Source of the DNA: Chlorogloeopsis fritschii
Lineage (GTDB): Bacteria; Cyanobacteriota; Cyanobacteriia; Cyanobacteriales; Nostocaceae
DNA: 64,000 nucleotides
Strand: one strand, 5' to 3'
NCBI RefSeq assembly: GCF_043099315.1
Contig: NZ_CP170746.1
Positions 25,822 to 34,745 of the stretch are shown here, piece after piece (position 1 is the first letter of the stretch; each line of letters opens with the position of its first letter). The notes below the pieces were generated by a model that made no database searches, was not told the DNA's origin, and was given only the letters and a program-made list of their open reading frames with translations. The position numbers and the translations under genes are program-made.

Positions 25822-26625
25822 ATGAGCCTGTGCATAAATCCCTACTGTTTACAACAGCAAAATTCTGATGATGAACTATTTTGTCTTTATTGCGGCTCAG
25901 AATTACTGCTGCAAGGGCGCTACCGGGTAATTAACCAGCTTGGAGGGGGTGGCTTTGGCATAACTTATAAGGTAAGCGAGATCCGAAGCAACAACCTAAA
26001 AGTTCTTAAAGTCCTCATTAACACTCAGCAAAAAGCAGTTGAGCTATTTAAACAGGAAGCTGAGGTTCTGGCGAAACTCAATCATCCAGGCATTCCCAAA
26101 GTAGAACCGGATAGTTACTTTGTCTATTTTCCTAGAAACAGCCACCAACCAATCCATTGTTTAGTGATGGAAAAGATTGTGGGAATGGACTTACAAAAGT
26201 GGATGGAAAATCGCGAGATGCGCCCTATCCACCAAACATTAGCTATCCAATGGCTAAAAGAATTAGTTACTATTCTGAATCGAGTACACAGCCAAAATTT
26301 TTTCCATCGCGATATTAAGCCATCAAATATCATGCTAAGAGCAGATGGAGATTTGGCGTTAATTGATTTTGGCACAGTACGGCAAGTTACAGGAACTTAT
26401 CAAGCTAAAATAGCTGCCGGACAAAATATCACAGGTATTATTTCAACAGGATATACACCTCCAGAGCAAATCAATCAGAATAAGGAAAGTGCCGTGTACG
26501 TACATAACAACGGCGCGGGTACAATTGAAAACTGCGATTTGACAGGTAATGCTCTGAGTTTTAATATCGATACTACTTCCCAGGTGCGACGTAGTGGCAA
26601 CAAAGAAGATAACCCTAATTCCTGA
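25822..26625 (+). pseudogene. Ser/Thr kinase truncated and fused to the tail of another domain
   Basis: This is a 267-codon frame. Residues 1-230 are a zinc-ribbon kinase: CINPYCLQQQNS, then FCLYCGSELL; glycine loop LGGGGFGITY; catalytic loop HRDIKPSN; DFGTVR; activation segment end GYTPPEQINQ. Normally about 80 more kinase residues (the lower C-lobe) would follow. Instead, after NQNKESA the sequence changes abruptly to VYVHNNGAGTIENCDLTGN and ends at a stop 30 codons later. That last part looks like the final turns of a right-handed parallel beta-helix. The likely history is one in-frame deletion inside a kinase-beta-helix gene. Without the C-lobe it is unlikely to be an active kinase. Confidence 0.75.
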
Positions 26626-26776
26626 TATTTAGTTGCAAAATATGGACGAAGTGGAAGTACAGATGTGCATATTGTTAAGGTTTTAACTATTTCAGAGCGA
26701 TCGCGCTACCCATAATTTCGCCATTTGCTGAAAATTTTCACTCCACAATGGTTAATACTGCTTCTATTTTTGACTT

Positions 26777-26911
26777 ATGGTTCAAGTCACCCAAGCCCAA
26801 AACGTCTCACTTCGCTATTGAGAAGAAAAATTTAGTTTGCTACTAACTGAGAATGAACAATTCTTTACAGAATGGTTTGGAATTTTACCAGAAACTACAG
26901 ATTTAGAAAGG
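26777..26911 (+). pseudogene. 5' exon of a nuclease-like gene, with in-frame TGA
   Basis: This starts ATG at 26777 (MVQVTQAQNVSLRY), meets TGA at 26819-26821, then continues open as EEKFSLLLTENEQFFTEWFG and LPETTDLER up to the group II intron boundary. The same reading frame resumes at 29173 on the other side of the intron. The TGA sits where Leu (TTA) would be a one-base change. The gene is therefore disabled at least once even if the intron splices, unless translation restarts downstream. Confidence 0.7.
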
Positions 26912-27493
26912 GTGCGGCTCGTTCTCAGCAGGAACCCCTAGAAACTAGGGATGTATGGCTAAGGTATATTTTGAAAAGTCACCATCAAAATGTATAACTG
27001 TTCTTTTGATGTAGGTGAGCCAAGTAACCTAGAACGGCAAGCCCTACCCTTGAGGAGACAAGTGACCCCCGACCTGCCCACAGTGACCATACTCGGAATT
27101 ATGGAGGCTGAAGCTGGGAACAGGATGCAATCAGTTGTAAAACAAGCAGGTAACAACACTGGCGTTAACGGGAAGGTGACATTGGGTAAAACAAGTCCTA
27201 GAAAAGTGTCTTAGAAATCGAGCTACAACCTGAACAACAAATGTAGACTTCATCCTCTATATTCTCACAGCGTCCTTCTTTTAATAGCTGTAACCTCCGA
27301 GAAGAGGATAGGCAAAGTGGACTGCCCTAAATCATCAAAATAATCGAAAGAACGGAACGAGTAAAAACGGTGCAAAGGTCTGGGGAAAGGTCGAAACCCC
27401 GGTAGGTAAGACGAGATACGGAACCCCTTTGCATCGAGTAGGACAGAGCGTAACTGCTCTGAGGTATTTAGAAAACGCAATTTAGAGTAGAGC

Positions 27494-29071
27494 ATGATTA
27501 GGCACAGCAAAACTGCTAGTGAATCTTGGAAATCATTACCTTGGAAGAAATTCCGGGCGAACATTTTCCGCTTACAAAGAAGAGTGTTCAAAGCTGTTCG
27601 AGTTGGCGATAAGCGCAAAGCGCGTCAATTACAAAAGCTTATCCTAAAATCTCGTGCGGCTAGGTTTCTGGCAATTCGTCAAGTAACACAGCTAAATGCT
27701 GGTAAAAAGACAGCGGGTATCGATGGCAAAACCGCCTTAACCCATGAGGAAAGATTCAGCCTCGAACTGCGATTAAGGCAGTCAAATTGGTATCACAACA
27801 AGCTTAGACAGATACCAATACCGAAGAAAGACGGTTCCATCAGATACCTAAAAGTGCCAACTATTGCAGATAGAGCTTGGCAATGTCTAGCTAAGTACGC
27901 ATTAGAGCCAGCACACGAAGCAACTTTCCATGCTAATAGCTATGGATTTAGAACTGGGCGCTCTGCCCATGATGCTCACAAGCAGGTTTTTCAAAATCTC
28001 AAATCAAGCTCCAACGGCATCAACAAGAGAATCCTTGAGCTAGATATAGAAAAGTGCTTCGACCGGATTAATCACTCCTCCATTATGTCCAACCTTATTG
28101 CCCCTCAAAGGCTAAAATTAGGTATATTCCGATGCCTAAAAGCCGGAATCAACCCCGAATTTCCAGAACAAGGTACTTGTCAAGGTGGGGTGGTGAGTCC
28201 ACTACTAGCTAATATCGCCCTTAATGGAATAGAAGAAATACATAAATATCACACAAATAAAGGACGCAAAATCACAGCAACTACCCCCGAAAAGGATATT
28301 GTTAACGCCTGCGTTCGATATGCCGATGATATGGTTTTTTTCCTCCGACCAGAATCCGACGAAAACGAAATACTTGATAATATCAGCCAATTCCTAGCAG
28401 AAAGAGGACTAAACCTAAGCGAGAAAAAGACAAAACTAACCGCTTCGACTACCGGATTTGATTTTCTCGGCTGGCACTTCAAAGTACAGCAAAATGGAAA
28501 ATTTAGAAGTTCTCCCTCAGTGGAAAACTTTAAAGCATTCCGTAAGAAAGTCAAGAAAATTGTCAATAACTCGAATTATGGTGCTCACGAAAAAGCTAAG
28601 AAATTAGCTCCGATAGTCAGAGGATGGAGACAATACCACAAGTTCTGTAAGATGGACAGTTCTAAATTCAACCTCTATCACATACAATACAGAACCTTCA
28701 AGGTATTCAACAAAGAAACTAAACTTGACCGCCTATCTAGCAAAAAACTCCTGGATAAAGCCTTCCCAACAGTTCCTTACTCCGAAAACCGCCACATCAA
28801 AGTTAAAGGAAATAAATCACCTTTTGATGGAGATTTAGTTTACTGGAGCGAACGCAACAGTAAGCTATATGACGGCATAACCTCAAGATTATTAAACAAG
28901 CAAAACCATACGTGTGGATACTGCGGTCACAAATTGACCTCAGAAGAAAAAGTGCATCTACATCATTTTGACGGCAATCATTCTAACTGGAAGGACTCGA
29001 ACCTGACAGTGGTACACGAAAGTTGTCATGATTACATCCACATGAAGCAAAAGGGAAAGGGACTACGTTAG
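27494..29071 (+). CDS. ltrA: Group II intron-encoded reverse transcriptase/maturase with HNH endonuclease
   Basis: This is a 525-aa protein. Residues about 55-345 are the reverse transcriptase: AGIDGKTALTHEER, PIPKKDGSIRYLKVPT, a QGGVVSPLLANIALNG block and the catalytic RYADDMVFF. The X/maturase domain follows (about 370-430, GWRQYHKFCKMD). The C-terminal HNH nuclease has a zinc-binding pair CGYCGHKL, HHFDGNHSNWKDSNL and HESCHDYIH. All active-site residues are intact, so the element may still splice and retrohome. The enzyme folds the intron RNA for splicing and copies it into new DNA sites. Confidence 0.95.
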   Translation: MIRHSKTASESWKSLPWKKFRANIFRLQRRVFKAVRVGDKRKARQLQKLILKSRAARFLAIRQVTQLNAGKKTAGIDGKTALTHEERFSLELRLRQSNWYHNKLRQIPIPKKDGSIRYLKVPTIADRAWQCLAKYALEPAHEATFHANSYGFRTGRSAHDAHKQVFQNLKSSSNGINKRILELDIEKCFDRINHSSIMSNLIAPQRLKLGIFRCLKAGINPEFPEQGTCQGGVVSPLLANIALNGIEEIHKYHTNKGRKITATTPEKDIVNACVRYADDMVFFLRPESDENEILDNISQFLAERGLNLSEKKTKLTASTTGFDFLGWHFKVQQNGKFRSSPSVENFKAFRKKVKKIVNNSNYGAHEKAKKLAPIVRGWRQYHKFCKMDSSKFNLYHIQYRTFKVFNKETKLDRLSSKKLLDKAFPTVPYSENRHIKVKGNKSPFDGDLVYWSERNSKLYDGITSRLLNKQNHTCGYCGHKLTSEEKVHLHHFDGNHSNWKDSNLTVVHESCHDYIHMKQKGKGLR

Positions 29072-29095
29072 AACTTTAACCCTAAAGAATATCGG

Positions 29096-29129
29096 AAGCT
29101 GGATGCTCGGAAACGGGCACGTCCAGATT
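29096..29129 (+). ncRNA. Group II intron domain V
   Basis: A 34-base catalytic hairpin starts AAGCTGGA, with inner stem TGCTCG/CGGGCA, GAAA loop, two-base CG bulge and closing strand TCCAGATT. Layout and the AGC triad match the domain V consensus. Confidence 0.88.
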
Positions 29130-29172
29130 TAAAAGAGAGGGGCGAGAGGTAATACTCTTCCTCGACTCTACC

Positions 29173-29664
29173 CAATATTTAGACAGAGTTAAAATTAACT
29201 TTCTCAGCTTAATAAAACGTCCACCCATCTTAGAAGATGCGGTAAAAATGGTTGTCTTATCACCTTTGTTAGATTTAGCAGGATTTTATCGCGAGCCTTT
29301 TTCTTTGGCTACCGAACAATCTATAGAAATTGCTTTGGAAGATAAAGAAGAAATCGTCAGAGGGCGAATTGATGTTTTAGTAATTCAACAACAGTTGTGG
29401 TTGTTGGTAATTGAATCAAAAAGGGCTAGTTTCTCTCTTCTAGAAGCGATACCCCAAGCACTAGCTTATATGTTGGCTAATCCCAATCCTACAAAACCTG
29501 TGTTTGGATTAGTGACGAATGGAGAAGATTTTCAATTTCTTAAGTTATCAAAACAAGTTACAGCAAAGTATGCTTTGTCTGATAAATTTACTTTATCTCG
29601 AAGAGAAAATGAATTGTATCGGGTTCTGAGTATAATGAAAAAATTGGGTACAATTTTGATTTGA
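29173..29664 (+). pseudogene. 3' exon of the intron-split nuclease-like gene
   Basis: The frame continues from the 5' exon as QYLDRVKINFLSLIKRPPIL and runs to TGA at 29662-29664. The nuclease-like core is visible: GRIDVLVIQQQLW, then LLVIESKRASFSLLEA, a D-x(n)-E-x-K pattern of the PD-(D/E)xK superfamily. It resembles the N-terminal domain of type I restriction HsdR proteins and many small cyanobacterial homologues of about 210 residues. The intact product would be a small DNA-binding or nuclease protein of unknown target. A downstream ATG at 29248 could give a shortened protein. Confidence 0.72.
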
Positions 29665-29758
29665 AAATTTGGTTATCCTTTTTAGGTAAATTGGATTTTT
29701 GGTATATTCTATGCTTTTTGCCTTTTGAGGAAAAGGATTAGAAAGAAAAAGCCTGTAA

Positions 29759-30175
29759 TTATTCAAATACATATTTTTCAGCAACTTTCCAGTAACGAGA
29801 GAAGCGCTTAAGGTCAATATATCCGTCATAATCAAAAAACGGCTCTACCTCAAAAACTTCTAATTCTACAGAAAGTTCAATTTCATCGCAAATAGCACTA
29901 AAGCGAGGGCTTGGGCTAGCTGATGTCACTACTTTATTAGCATTATGCTCTTTCGCAAAAGCCAAAACTTCTTGCGCTACATTACCACGTCGGATAATCA
30001 CAGGTAACTCTAATAAGCATTCGTAGATAAAAGCAATACGTTTGAGACTGAGCTGCCATTCCTCTATTAACGCATCGTCCCATACCCAAATAGCAGGTGC
30101 ATCGGGGTATTCTTGTAATGCGGGGTTGTACGGACTTAAGCAGTCTCCATGTACCCAAATAACAGGTTTATTCAT
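29759..30175 (-). CDS. Photolyase-like N-terminal domain protein
   Basis: This is a 138-aa soluble protein. It starts MNKPVIWVHGDCLSPYNPAL and continues PAIWVWDDALIEEW, the alpha/beta Rossmann-like fold found at the N-terminus of DNA photolyases and cryptochromes. ELPVIIRRGNVAQEVLAFAK follows, resembling the antenna-domain G-x-hhh segment. The FAD-binding helical domain is absent, and there is no room for it in the neighbourhood. It is likely a stand-alone relative of this domain as known in cyanobacteria, with unknown function; a truncated photolyase is possible. It is divergent from the lipoprotein gene at 30251. Confidence 0.55.
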   Translation of the reverse strand: MNKPVIWVHGDCLSPYNPALQEYPDAPAIWVWDDALIEEWQLSLKRIAFIYECLLELPVIIRRGNVAQEVLAFAKEHNANKVVTSASPSPRFSAICDEIELSVELEVFEVEPFFDYDGYIDLKRFSRYWKVAEKYVFE

Positions 30176-30250
30176 AAAAGCTACTGGTAAGGTGCTGAAA
30201 AGCCTTTACAAAACTTTACTTTAACCGAAAAAGCCAAATATATCAAAAAT

Positions 30251-31186
30251 ATGTACATCAAACACTTATTCTGGTTATCTATCTTCATGGTTGCTATCGG
30301 TTTGTTATCTGGCTGTCAAGAAATTGAATTTAATGCAGCAACAGAAGCATCTCAAAAATGTCCTGGAGAAGATGAAAAATTCAGTATTAGTTTCTTTAAA
30401 ACTGATAATCAGGGTAGAAAATCTGCAAGAGGGATTAATCATGTCATAATTTTTAATCCCAAATCAGAAGTATTAGATTTTAAAGTGAATGTTGGTTTAG
30501 CTCATCAACTTTATGCGAAAGATAAGCGGGGAAAATTACGCAAAGAGTATGTTCCAAAAGTATTTTATGAATTAATTACTGGTGAGAATGCTCAGTTAAA
30601 CGAGCAATTACCCATCGCAGCAATTAATGCAGATTATATAGATACTGAAAATAAACCGCAGGGGCTGAATATTTCTCGTGGTTATGAGTATTCTGGTGCG
30701 TTTAAAAATAAGCGCTCTTCCTTTGGTATATCAGCAGGCAAACCACAGCAACGAAAAGCCACAATTCAGACAGGAAGAAGAAATAATGAGATTCTTAACT
30801 ATAATATTGTAGGTGGAAATGGTAGATTTTATAGTAATGGTCAATTCAAAGATATTTGTGTAAATTTAGGTGAATTTGCTTGTAAAGTTGCAACTAATCG
30901 CTCAATGGTAGCAATTACTAATCAAGGTTATGTAATTTTCTTAGTTAACGATATCAAAGCTAATTCAGAGGTTGAAGTTTCTCAACTCAATCAAGAGCTT
31001 TTGCCAGATATGTTTGATAATGTTTTAGAAGGTATTGCTCGTTCTAATTGTTTAGGTAAAATTCAAGAAGGTATGTTATTTGATGGAGGTCAATCTCCAG
31101 GACTGTACTATGATAATAAAATTTACGTAGAAAATACAGGGCCGATTGGTTCGGTATTTTTGATTTATAAAAAAAGAAATGATTAG
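30251..31186 (+). CDS. Lipoprotein with phosphodiester glycosidase (NAGPA/DUF2233) domain
   Basis: This is a 311-aa protein with a lipoprotein signal (hydrophobic WLSIFMVAIGLLSGC, lipobox LLSGC, Cys near 22). The C-terminal two thirds match the NAGPA-type phosphodiester glycosidase fold: RSMVAITNQGYVIFLVND and the characteristic MLFDGGQSPGLYY segment, which corresponds to the LDGGxS motif. It is probably anchored to a membrane and acts on sugar-phosphodiester bonds in the envelope; the substrate is unknown. The gene is A/T-rich and runs divergently from the photolyase-like gene. Confidence 0.75.
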   Translation: MYIKHLFWLSIFMVAIGLLSGCQEIEFNAATEASQKCPGEDEKFSISFFKTDNQGRKSARGINHVIIFNPKSEVLDFKVNVGLAHQLYAKDKRGKLRKEYVPKVFYELITGENAQLNEQLPIAAINADYIDTENKPQGLNISRGYEYSGAFKNKRSSFGISAGKPQQRKATIQTGRRNNEILNYNIVGGNGRFYSNGQFKDICVNLGEFACKVATNRSMVAITNQGYVIFLVNDIKANSEVEVSQLNQELLPDMFDNVLEGIARSNCLGKIQEGMLFDGGQSPGLYYDNKIYVENTGPIGSVFLIYKKRND

Positions 31187-31363
31187 GAAAAACAAATTTG
31201 ATAGATGATGTCCTGTGAAAACAAAAAATTTCTTTTGTGAACTCACCTCTACTAACTATCAGCTATTAACCATTAACCATTAACTACTATCTATAAAGCG
31301 AAACTCACAATCGCAAGCATACCTAAGCTGCGGTAGGCTAGATAATGACGCAAAAAAACGATT

Positions 31364-31933
31364 ATGACACCTACAGAAATTGCAGGTACGCTGGCAGAAT
31401 TGTTTGGTGCAGAAGCAACAGTTGCGATTGCACCTGGTTCCTGGCAAGTAGAAACTCCTGCTTTTCGCTTATTAGTACTACTTTCGGATGATGAAAGTTG
31501 GTTGCGATTATTGCTACCAATTGTACCAGCACAACAGGCTCGACCCTTTTTAGAACAATTTTTAGAAGCCAACTTTGATGAAACTCTCCAAGTACGCTAT
31601 GCCTCACACCAAGGTGTAATCTGGGGGGTATTTCAGCACAACTGTAGCAGTTTAAGTGTAGAAGATTTTCGAGATGCGATTGCTCAACTTATTTCTTTAC
31701 ATGAAGTTGGTTTAGATGATGTATTTAATCGACTAGTTGAAAGTCGTGTACGACAAATTATCTTAGCAGCAAAAATGCAAGGTCAATCCCTAGAATTTAC
31801 CATGCAAAACCTGGAACGTTTTTATGCAGAAGGTTTAATGGGAGACGAAAATCAAACTTCACAAGCACGAGAAGAAACTTTAGCTGCTTGGCGGCGTCAG
31901 TTAGAACGGCTTTGGCCAGAAATAGAACCGTAA
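31364..31933 (+). CDS. Conserved cyanobacterial hypothetical protein, YbjN-like
   Basis: This is a 189-aa acidic soluble protein. The first 125 residues alternate helices and strands (AGTLAELFGAEATVAIAPGSW; FRLLVLLSDDESWLRLLLPI; FLEQFLEANFDETLQVRYAS) in the order seen in YbjN/type III chaperone-like folds. The last 60 residues are helical. There is no signal peptide. A role in protein handling is only a structural guess. It is convergent with hsp20, sharing the hairpin at 31986-32015. Confidence 0.6.
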   Translation: MTPTEIAGTLAELFGAEATVAIAPGSWQVETPAFRLLVLLSDDESWLRLLLPIVPAQQARPFLEQFLEANFDETLQVRYASHQGVIWGVFQHNCSSLSVEDFRDAIAQLISLHEVGLDDVFNRLVESRVRQIILAAKMQGQSLEFTMQNLERFYAEGLMGDENQTSQAREETLAAWRRQLERLWPEIEP

Positions 31934-31985
31934 ATTGATGGGAGACTTGTAAAAAGGCTTATGTATTCTATTACTAGCAAGAAAA

Positions 31986-32015
31986 AAGCTTGGTTAGTTT
32001 GCTCTAACCAAGCTT
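31986..32015. terminator. Bidirectional hairpin between convergent genes
   Basis: Perfect 12-base arms (AAGCTTGGTTAG and complement) flank a six-base loop, located between the stops of the plus-strand gene at 31933 and of hsp20. A-rich DNA before it and AATCT after it fit a terminator usable in both directions. Confidence 0.7.
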
Positions 32016-32100
32016 AATCTCATATCACACAACTACATGAGGTACTAAATTTTTAAGTTAGTTGACAGCCTCGGCTAACTGAATAGATACTCAAAACAAA

Positions 32101-32550
32101 TTAGGCAGCATCTTGTTCCAAATTGACTTTGACGACTTTATTCTTTTCTGCTTGAGTTTTGGGCAGTGACAAATTCAAAATACCATCTTTGTATTCTGCT
32201 TTCACATCAGTATTTTGAATTTTAGCAGGGAGAGGAATTACACGTTGAAATTTGCCGTAATGGAATTCAGTGCGAGTATAACCTTTGTCTTCAGTTTTAT
32301 TTTCAGACTTGCGCTCACCGCTAACATATACGGCATTCTCTGTAACTTTCACATCTAAGTCTTTAGCTTCAATTCCTGGCAGTTCTAATTTCAGGTGAAT
32401 AGCATCTTCAGTTTCTTGTAATTCTGCAGCAGGAACTTTGATTAAATCTCTTTCAAGCAATTTATTTGGTACCCTTGTATCTTCAAATAAACGATTGATT
32501 TGGCGTTGGAAAGTGTTAATTTCTTGCCAGGGGTTGTAACGAATAAGCAT
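32101..32550 (-). CDS. hspA: Small heat shock protein (Hsp20/alpha-crystallin family)
   Basis: This is a 149-aa protein with the alpha-crystallin domain at about 40-140: PAAELQETEDAIHLKLELPG, VSGERKSENKTEDKGYTRTE, and the closing ILNLSLPKTQA. The N-terminus (MLIRYNPWQEINTFQRQINR) and length match the class A Hsp20 of cyanobacteria. It acts as an ATP-independent chaperone oligomer that holds unfolding proteins and stabilises thylakoids under heat. The upstream 347-base gap must contain its regulation. I saw no clear CIRCE element there. Confidence 0.93.
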   Translation of the reverse strand: MLIRYNPWQEINTFQRQINRLFEDTRVPNKLLERDLIKVPAAELQETEDAIHLKLELPGIEAKDLDVKVTENAVYVSGERKSENKTEDKGYTRTEFHYGKFQRVIPLPAKIQNTDVKAEYKDGILNLSLPKTQAEKNKVVKVNLEQDAA

Positions 32551-32897
32551 ATTGTGTTTTTCCTAGGATCAGTTTTATTGTTTCCACCAACCAATGCAGG
32601 AGTTAAATCCTTGCTTTGATTCTTATATTATTAGTAATTGATTAGGGCGTAAATTCGGTTTTTATCACTTAGTTAATGATGATTACCGACCATTATTTAT
32701 AGATAATAAAATATGTGGAAAACCCGATTTTTTGGTTCGGTAAACGCTATAGTAATCCTATTTCATTTATAAAAATCTCAGGGTACAGATTCCCGGCTTC
32801 CTTTGAGAAATAGGGGATATCATCTTGTCCCAACAATAAATTGAGGAAAACAGCTACTCTGATACTTGAAAGAAAAGGTACGCTAGGGTAACTTACT
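32551..32897. other. Divergent gap between hsp20 and moeA
   Basis: No gene is seen. A/T-rich; I looked for the CIRCE heat-shock palindrome (TTAGCACTC-N9-GAGTGCTAA) and did not find it. No other defensible site. Confidence 0.5.
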
Positions 32898-34141
32898 ATG
32901 CTGTCAGTCCAAGATGCAGAAACAACTATTTTTAATTTGGTACAACCATTAAATCCTCAACGCAATACAGAAGTTGTAGATTTACTAGCAGCCAATAGCC
33001 GTGTTCTAGCTTCTCCTGTAACGAGCCAGCTTGACTTTCCCCATTGGGATAATTCGGCAATGGATGGCTATGCAGTTCGTTACACAGATGTGCAGCACGC
33101 CAGTCAACAACAGCCAGTTACTTTAGAAATAGTTGAGGAAATCCCTGCTGGATATCAGCCCCAATCAACTATTCAACCGGGGCAAGCAGCGCGAATTTTC
33201 ACTGGTGCGGTAATGCCAGCAGGCGCGGATACAGTGGTGATGCAAGAACGAACGCAGCGAGAAAATAATCGGGTGTCGATCCTGGCTGCACCAAAACCGC
33301 AAGAATTTGTCAGACACCGTGCTTCTTACTACAAAGCTGGAGGGCAATTACTTCCTGCAGGAATAATGCTAAATGCTCCAGAAATAGCCGTCTTAGCTGC
33401 TGCTCAATGTACTCAAGTAAAAGTTTATCGCCGCCTATGCGTAGCAATTTTATCTACAGGAAATGAACTAGTAACCCCTGAACAGCCTCTACAACCCGGA
33501 CAAATTGTCGATTCCAACCAATATGCCCTAGCAGCTTTGGTAAAACAGAGTGGAGCAGAACCACTGATGTTAGGAATTATCCCCGATCAGGCGATCGCTA
33601 TCTCTGAGGCGATCGCCCATGCCATATCAAAGGCTGATATCATTCTTTCTTCCGGTGGTGTCTCTGTAGGAGATTACGACTATGTTCAACAAATTATTGA
33701 GTCTTTGGGGGGAAAATTCACATTTGTGCCGTAGCCATGAAACCTGGTAAACCTCTTACTGTTGCGACATTCCAGGAAAATCAGATATCTACTCCACGAT
33801 TATATTTTGGTTTACCAGGAAATCCTGTTTCGGCATTGGTGACTTTTTGGCGATTTGTACAACCAACAATCAAAAAACTTTCTGGAATTAGCGAGGGTTG
33901 GGAACCAAAGTTTGTTAAAGCACTTACTTGCCATGAGTTGCGATCGGATGGCAAGCGCGAAACTTATGTTTGGGGTAAGTTGCGTTTACAAGATGGAGTA
34001 TACGAATTTCAACTTGCAGGCGGAAACCAAAATTCTGGTAATTTAATTAATCTTGCCCAAACAAATGCTTTAGGAATTTTAATAGAAGGTCAAACTTTAA
34101 TTTCTCCAGGAGAACAAGTGCAAGTTTTACAAGTTGGCTGA
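32898..34141 (+). pseudogene. moeA: Molybdopterin molybdenumtransferase, split by a frameshift
   Basis: The first part (32898-33734, 278 codons) is MoeA from MLSVQDAETTIFNL through DNSAMDGYAVR, the GAVMPAGADTVVMQE stretch, STGNELV and SSGGVSVGDYDYV, ending at GGKFTFVP with TAG. The second part, in the next frame, starts at MKPGKPLTVATFQ (33737) and runs to the normal C-terminus at 34141. Together they equal a full-length MoeA of about 412 residues. Adding one T to the run at 33723-33725 would restore GGKFTFCAVAMKPGKPL, the family sequence. MoeA inserts molybdenum into molybdopterin, needed for nitrate reductase. It is either a real inactivating deletion or a sequencing error. Confidence 0.85.
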
Positions 34142-34545
34142 AGCGCAGGCATTAAGTAGAAGGCAGTCCCAATGAAACAAGTTTCATCACTTCACATCTG
34201 TCTTGAAAAAGGGTTAAAAGGCAGCTAACGGAGCACACCCATAACCCATCTGTATGTATCTGTGTCTATCTGTGTGTATCTGTGGTCGATTTTTCATGCC
34301 CTGATTGTGGGCAGTCGTCCATGAGAGTCTTGCAACAGTTCCGACAGCCTGGAGGCGGCAGCCCACAAACTCTCGTTACCAGGTTGAACCTGGTAACGAG
34401 AACTCTCCTCTTCTTCTCAGTGAGCCTCAAAGGGCGATCGCTTCTGCCAGAAGAAGTAAGACTTAGAACAGAGGTGCTAATCCTAAAAAATTAGTTATAA
34501 TTTATTGACATTACAGAAAAATGGTTACAATAAATACAGAAAAAT
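34142..34545. other. Gap upstream of the glutamine riboswitch
   Basis: No gene. It contains a TATCTGTG-rich microrepeat (about 34250-34283), one copy of the CGTTACCAGGTT palindrome (34374-34398) and, from 34495 on, A/T-rich DNA likely holding the promoter of the riboswitch transcript. A short open frame at 34282-34494 runs through the repeats and is not a gene. Confidence 0.55.
34374..34398. repeat. Dispersed palindromic repeat, copy B
   Basis: The same 25-base perfect palindrome as copy A, preceded by GGAGGCGGCAGCCCACAAAC. A nearly identical lead-in (GCGGCAGCCCACAAAC) precedes copy C. Confidence 0.85.
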
Positions 34546-34695
34546 CGTTCATCTCCTGAAGCAAATGATTCCAGATCGTACTCACAGGCAGAGAGTGTGA
34601 TTTTGTAGACATAGCTTTCAACACCTGTGAATGTTATTTGGTAAGAGATTCAGATCAGGAGACGGAAGTAAGGAGAAATCCTGAAGGAACGCGCC
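34546..34695 (+). promoter_or_regulatory. Glutamine riboswitch (glnA RNA motif)
   Basis: The hallmark segments of the glnA RNA aptamer are present in order. CGTTC at 34546-34550 pairs with GAACG at 34687-34691 (P1). CTCCTGA at 34553-34559 pairs with TCAGGAG at 34655-34661 (P2). Then GACGGAAGTAAGG forms the E-loop-like part, AGGA-GAAA-TCCT forms P3, and GAAGGAACGCGCC closes the motif. Between the P2 arms is an unusually long insert of about 95 bases. This class binds L-glutamine and in cyanobacteria controls nitrogen genes, notably glutamine-synthetase inactivating factors. It ends 50 bases before the ATG of the DUF4278 gene, placing it as that gene's leader. Confidence 0.88.
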
Positions 34696-34745
34696 TCATT
34701 TAATTCCAATCGAAGCAGCAAAAAATTTAAAGCGAGGCGAAGCAG

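Larger units (their letters stand above)
26912..29172 (+). mobile_element. Group II intron with reverse transcriptase/HNH ORF
   Basis: The 5' end matches the group II consensus GTGCG (GTGCGGCTCG at 26912). The 3' end is placed so that the interrupted gene rejoins in frame (AGG at 26909-26911 joined to CAA at 29173-29175, giving DLER-QYLDRV). Near the 3' end are a canonical 34-base domain V (29096-29129) with GAAA tetraloop and a domain VI hairpin (about 29133-29170). The element is 2261 bases and carries one complete maturase/reverse-transcriptase gene in its domain IV. The exact 3' boundary could be off by one or two bases. Confidence 0.9.

Noticed and set aside
26990..27214. 74-aa open frame inside the group II intron 5' region
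   Set aside because: This is structured ribozyme RNA (domains I-III); the frame is incidental.
32551..32897. CIRCE element controlling hsp20
   Set aside because: No TTAGCACTC-N9-GAGTGCTAA palindrome or close variant is present.
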